From: Kouleothrix aurantiaca
GTDB taxonomy: Bacteria > Chloroflexota > Chloroflexia > Chloroflexales > Roseiflexaceae
Direction of reading: 5' to 3'
Length of the DNA stretch: 5,124 nucleotides
Assembly: GCA_001399705.1 (NCBI GenBank)
Contig: LJCR01000218.1
Coordinates: 1-5,124, forward strand
Numbering within the stretch: position 1 is the stretch's first letter; each line of letters opens with the position of its first letter. The translations under genes and the position numbers were made by a program. Below, piece by piece: positions 4,989 to 5,124 of this stretch. The notes below the pieces were generated by a model, which saw only the letters and a program-made list of their open reading frames with translations, was not told the DNA's origin and ran no database searches.

Positions 4989-5124
4989 ACTCGCCTCCTC
5001 GTCGCTCGCGCGAACGGTCGTTCTTTGAGCGCCATGCGGGCCTGGCGCGGCCGCCCAGCGCGTGCCGTCGGGCGGCTCGCGGGCGATCATCGCCGCCTGA
5101 AAGTGCGCCCGTGCGGGATCATCG
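4989..5124 (-). other. open coding-like segment at the right edge, frame unresolved
   Basis: Read leftwards, the frame of the 337-residue gene is open from the window edge (DDPARAHFQAAMIAREPPDG, then TRWAAAPGPHGA) with no stop before GTG 4988. An ATG at 5090 lies in it but lacks a good ribosome binding site. A second frame ends at TGA 4987-4985, overlapping GTG 4988 as GTGA (tail MALKERPFARATRRRV). The segment is thus either the N-terminal extension of the 337-residue protein or the end of an upstream gene. The text looks coding in the first frame, whereas the 4-base overlap favours the second. Confidence 0.4.
4994..5000 (-). promoter_or_regulatory. ribosome binding site for the GTG start at 4988
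   Basis: GAGGAGG five bases before GTG 4988 supports that codon as the start, over ATG 5090 (no clear site) and ATG 4976 (17 bases away). Confidence 0.6.

Overview
The window is GC-rich bacterial or bacterial mobile-element DNA. All supportable genes lie on the minus strand, so they are read from the right edge towards the left. Coding is almost continuous: genes touch or overlap (4-base GTGA- and ATGA-type junctions, a 38-base overlap, gaps of 18-37 bases), and most starts have a purine-rich ribosome binding site at 5-8 bases (11 for the leftmost gene). This looks like one operon or one phage/plasmid/genomic-island module of uncommon proteins. The protein style is compatible with Chloroflexota or another GC-rich phylum, but nothing in the sequence fixes the host. 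No tRNA, rRNA, CRISPR array, insertion sequence or convincing promoter or terminator was seen, and no non-coding stretch reaches 300 bases.

Order of transcription: (1) the right edge, 5124-4989, is an open frame that either extends the next gene upstream or is the tail of a preceding gene. (2) 4988-3975 encodes a 337-residue protein of unknown function whose C-terminal third holds two copies of a small Gly-Trp...Trp module. (3) 3978-3803 holds a small, apparently frameshifted gene with one more copy of that module. (4) 3816-2812 encodes a 334-residue protein with a four-cysteine zinc ribbon and an HTH-like C-terminus. (5) 2849-2349 encodes a shorter paralogue of gene 4, cut by an in-frame TAG exactly where gene 4 has a Trp TGG codon; the homologous C-terminal tail continues in the same frame for 28 codons to a TGA at 2262. 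(6) 2243-1317 encodes a 308-residue protein with a copy of the module at each end and a possible His/Cys zinc site between them. (7) 1279 to the left edge encodes the first 426 residues of a protein resembling the tRNA-guanine transglycosylase / DpdA superfamily of base-exchange enzymes.

How the genes cooperate is inference only. The one recognisable enzyme would exchange a nucleobase in RNA or DNA for a 7-deazaguanine. The zinc-ribbon/HTH-like paralogues and the module-bearing proteins could be nucleic-acid-binding or regulatory partners. The strongest observations are the amber codon inside conserved homology, the Gly-Trp...Trp module shared by three neighbouring genes, and the shifted reading frame of the small gene.
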